A stretch of DNA of 64,000 bases, taken from assembly GCF_004307455.1 (NCBI RefSeq), contig NZ_SEWX01000008.1:248001-312000 (forward strand), in the 5' to 3' direction. Source of the DNA: Aquirufa nivalisilvae (GTDB taxonomy: Bacteria > Bacteroidota > Bacteroidia > Cytophagales > Spirosomataceae). Under the pieces are notes generated by a model that did not search any database, had not been told where the DNA came from, and saw only the letters and a list, made by a program, of their open reading frames with translations. Made by a program: the position numbers and the translations under genes. Positions within the stretch are counted from its first letter, which is position 1, and every line of letters begins with the position of its first letter. Of this stretch, positions 62,525 to 64,000 are shown piece by piece.

Positions 62525-64000
62525 TTATGGTTTGTTAGAATCCACTGGTAAGCGTTGTTCTCTGTTAGAAATTTCCCAAGCCATGTAGAAAACTAATCGA
62601 CCTACTTTTTGAATTTGGTCAAATTCAATTTTCTCTACATCATCACCTGGTTGGTGATAATCTTCATGAACGCCATTGAAGAAGAATGCCACAGGAATTT
62701 TATGCTTAGCAAAGTTGTAATGATCAGAACGGTAATAGAAACGGTTCGGATCATTGGGATCATTGTATTTATAGTCCAATTCTAAACCAATGTGTTTCTT
62801 ATTTTGCTCTTCTAATACAGCGCGCAACTGAGAAGACAATTTATCAGAACCAATTTCATAGATATAATCTGGCTTACCAATATGCTCATCATCGTAGCGA
62901 CCCACCATGTCGATGTTCAAATCACAAACGGTATTCTCCAATGGGAACAAAGGATGATTCGAGTAATACTCAGAGCCTAACAATCCTTTTTCTTCGCCCG
63001 TTACTGTCATAAACAAGATACTTCTACGTGGACGATGTCCTTCAGCAGCAGCCTTTCCAAAAGCCTGCGCTAATTCCATCACTGTTACGGTACCTGATCC
63101 ATCGTCATTAGCCCCATTGTTGATTCGTCCATCTGCCGAAACACCGATGTGATCATAGTGAGCAGTAATGACAACCACTTCTGATTTTTTATCGGTTCCT
63201 TCCAAAAATCCAACGACATTGTAGGTGTCTACTGGGCTTTCTGTATTTTCAATTTTCAGTTCAATGATACCCGCTTTGAATTTACTGGCTACTGATTTTT
63301 TCTCCGTTGAAACTTTAGTTTTGAATGCTTCAATAGCTGCTACATCTGTTCCTAATAATTGAGCAGCCATCGCAGATGAAATTAATATTACTGGAAATTC
63401 AGCATCTTTATTCTGAGTTTCATCTTTCAATACCATACGCTCATTGCCAAAACGCTTCATCATAACCTGACGCTGATTTAATTGAGCACTAAACGATTTC
63501 TCATCTTTATCCGTAATGACAATTAAACCAGTAGCTCCGGCAGCTTTGGCTAATTTCATTTTTTCTCTCCAGCCTGTTGCCTTACCAAATGCCGAAGGAT
63601 CTTTCGAACCAGAAAGCACATAGTTTCCAGCCTGATCTTTGGCTTCACCGTCTATCACCACAACCATGGCACCTTTGGCTTTCAGCTTATCAAAATCAGT
63701 AAAAGCACCCTGCTGCACACCATAACCAGCAAAAACGGTCGGAGCTTTTGTTCCAGCTGCCACAGGCGCCAGAGCATAAGCCATAAAATCCGACAAATAG
63801 CCATAGGATTTACCCTTAATTTGAGCGGCTACGTTGGTCCATGAACGATTGACTAAATCAACCTTTTGAAAATAACTGCCTTGAACTGGAGCTAGCCCCA
63901 CAGCTTTAAAATGGTTAGCAATGTAGTTCGCTGCAACTTTTTGTTCAGCTGAACCTGTATTTCTACCTTTCAAGCTATCGGAAGCAATAAAAGTCAAATG
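62525..64000 (-). CDS. M28 family peptidase with PA domain, 5' end cut by window edge
   Basis: At least 491 residues; the reading frame runs off the right edge, and the TTG near 63997 is internal (HLTFIASDSLKGRNTGS is a mid-N-terminal family motif). A PA insert (about 100-250 of the visible part) is followed by the zinc core: TAHYDHIGV, NNGANDDGSGT, TVTGEEKGLLGSEYY, DMVGRYD and the distal His in HEDYHQPGD. Metal ligands are complete. It differs clearly from the M28 protein at 8.6 kb. Confidence 0.92.
   Translation of the reverse strand, partial: HLTFIASDSLKGRNTGSAEQKVAANYIANHFKAVGLAPVQGSYFQKVDLVNRSWTNVAAQIKGKSYGYLSDFMAYALAPVAAGTKAPTVFAGYGVQQGAFTDFDKLKAKGAMVVVIDGEAKDQAGNYVLSGSKDPSAFGKATGWREKMKLAKAAGATGLIVITDKDEKSFSAQLNQRQVMMKRFGNERMVLKDETQNKDAEFPVILISSAMAAQLLGTDVAAIEAFKTKVSTEKKSVASKFKAGIIELKIENTESPVDTYNVVGFLEGTDKKSEVVVITAHYDHIGVSADGRINNGANDDGSGTVTVMELAQAFGKAAAEGHRPRRSILFMTVTGEEKGLLGSEYYSNHPLFPLENTVCDLNIDMVGRYDDEHIGKPDYIYEIGSDKLSSQLRAVLEEQNKKHIGLELDYKYNDPNDPNRFYYRSDHYNFAKHKIPVAFFFNGVHEDYHQPGDDVEKIEFDQIQKVGRLVFYMAWEISNREQRLPVDSNKP

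Noticed and set aside
1-64000. CRISPR arrays, tRNA or rRNA genes, transposase genes
   Set aside because: No regularly spaced repeats, no cloverleaf or rRNA-like sequence, and no transposase or integrase motif was seen.

Overview
The window reads as chromosome of a member of the Bacteroidota, most likely the order Cytophagales (a freshwater Spirosomataceae-like lineage such as Aquirufa or Arcicella would fit, but this is a guess). Supporting signs are a SusC/SusD pair, several TonB-dependent receptors with carboxypeptidase-like N-terminal domains, many short lipoprotein signals, DUF4249/DUF4856/DUF1080/DUF4954 families, an ASPIC/UnbV FG-GAP protein, one promoter matching the Bacteroidota -33/-7 pattern, and AT-rich DNA. 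No rRNA, tRNA, CRISPR array or transposase gene was seen.

Layout. 1-1.0 kb: non-coding DNA with a small inverted-repeat structure. 1.0-11.8 kb: an outer-membrane beta-barrel receptor, a ThuA protein, an InlB-repeat lipoprotein, a DUF4442 hotdog protein, an acetylxylan-esterase-like hydrolase, an M28 peptidase, a small membrane protein and an SDR oxidoreductase. 11.9-17.6 kb: a probable nitrosative-stress / low-oxygen locus, with a class II (B12-dependent) ribonucleotide reductase and a Ric/ScdA di-iron repair protein in one operon, divergent from an NsrR-like Rrf2 regulator across a perfect 17-8-17 inverted repeat, followed by a small secreted protein and a porin. 17.6-24.6 kb: a DUF4249/TonB-receptor pair, then a glycoside-hydrolase-like protein with a HpcH/HpaI aldolase.

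24.7-33.0 kb: two minus-strand operons. The upstream one (DUF4856, imelysin-like lipoprotein, HTTM membrane protein, TonB receptor) is a presumed iron-uptake operon with two Fur-like boxes in front of it. The downstream one (YHYH protein, YwqK/MORN lipoprotein, SCO1 copper chaperone) has overlapping genes and two matching palindromes upstream. 33.6-44.2 kb: a SusC/SusD system followed, past a strong terminator, by a coupled trio: FG-GAP/UnbV protein, vanadium-type haloperoxidase and DUF1080 protein. 44.4-46.3 kb: glmS.

46.4-50.1 kb: a compact accessory/defence island. It holds a type II restriction-modification cassette (endonuclease, controller protein, divergent D12-class adenine methyltransferase) and a toxin-antitoxin pair in which an MqsR-like toxin is matched with an MqsA-like HTH protein fused to a Panacea (DUF4065) domain. 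50.6-57.5 kb: a plus-strand run (DUF4965-type glycoside hydrolase/glutaminase-like protein, Zn dehydrogenase, ABC transporter, LolA-like protein, flavin reductase, YjbR protein). 57.6-62.3 kb: a Tat-exported sugar isomerase, a GH130 enzyme, a VOC protein and DUF4954. The right edge cuts an M28 peptidase.

Four copies of a 33-bp palindrome (arms AACGCTGTCAAGGTT and its complement, 3-nt spacer) lie between genes at 10.9, 26.8, 50.4 and 57.5 kb. They look like a REP-type family spread over the chromosome. The strongest candidates for something little described are the MqsR/MqsA-Panacea hybrid, the Ric-class II RNR locus with its long operator, and this palindrome family.
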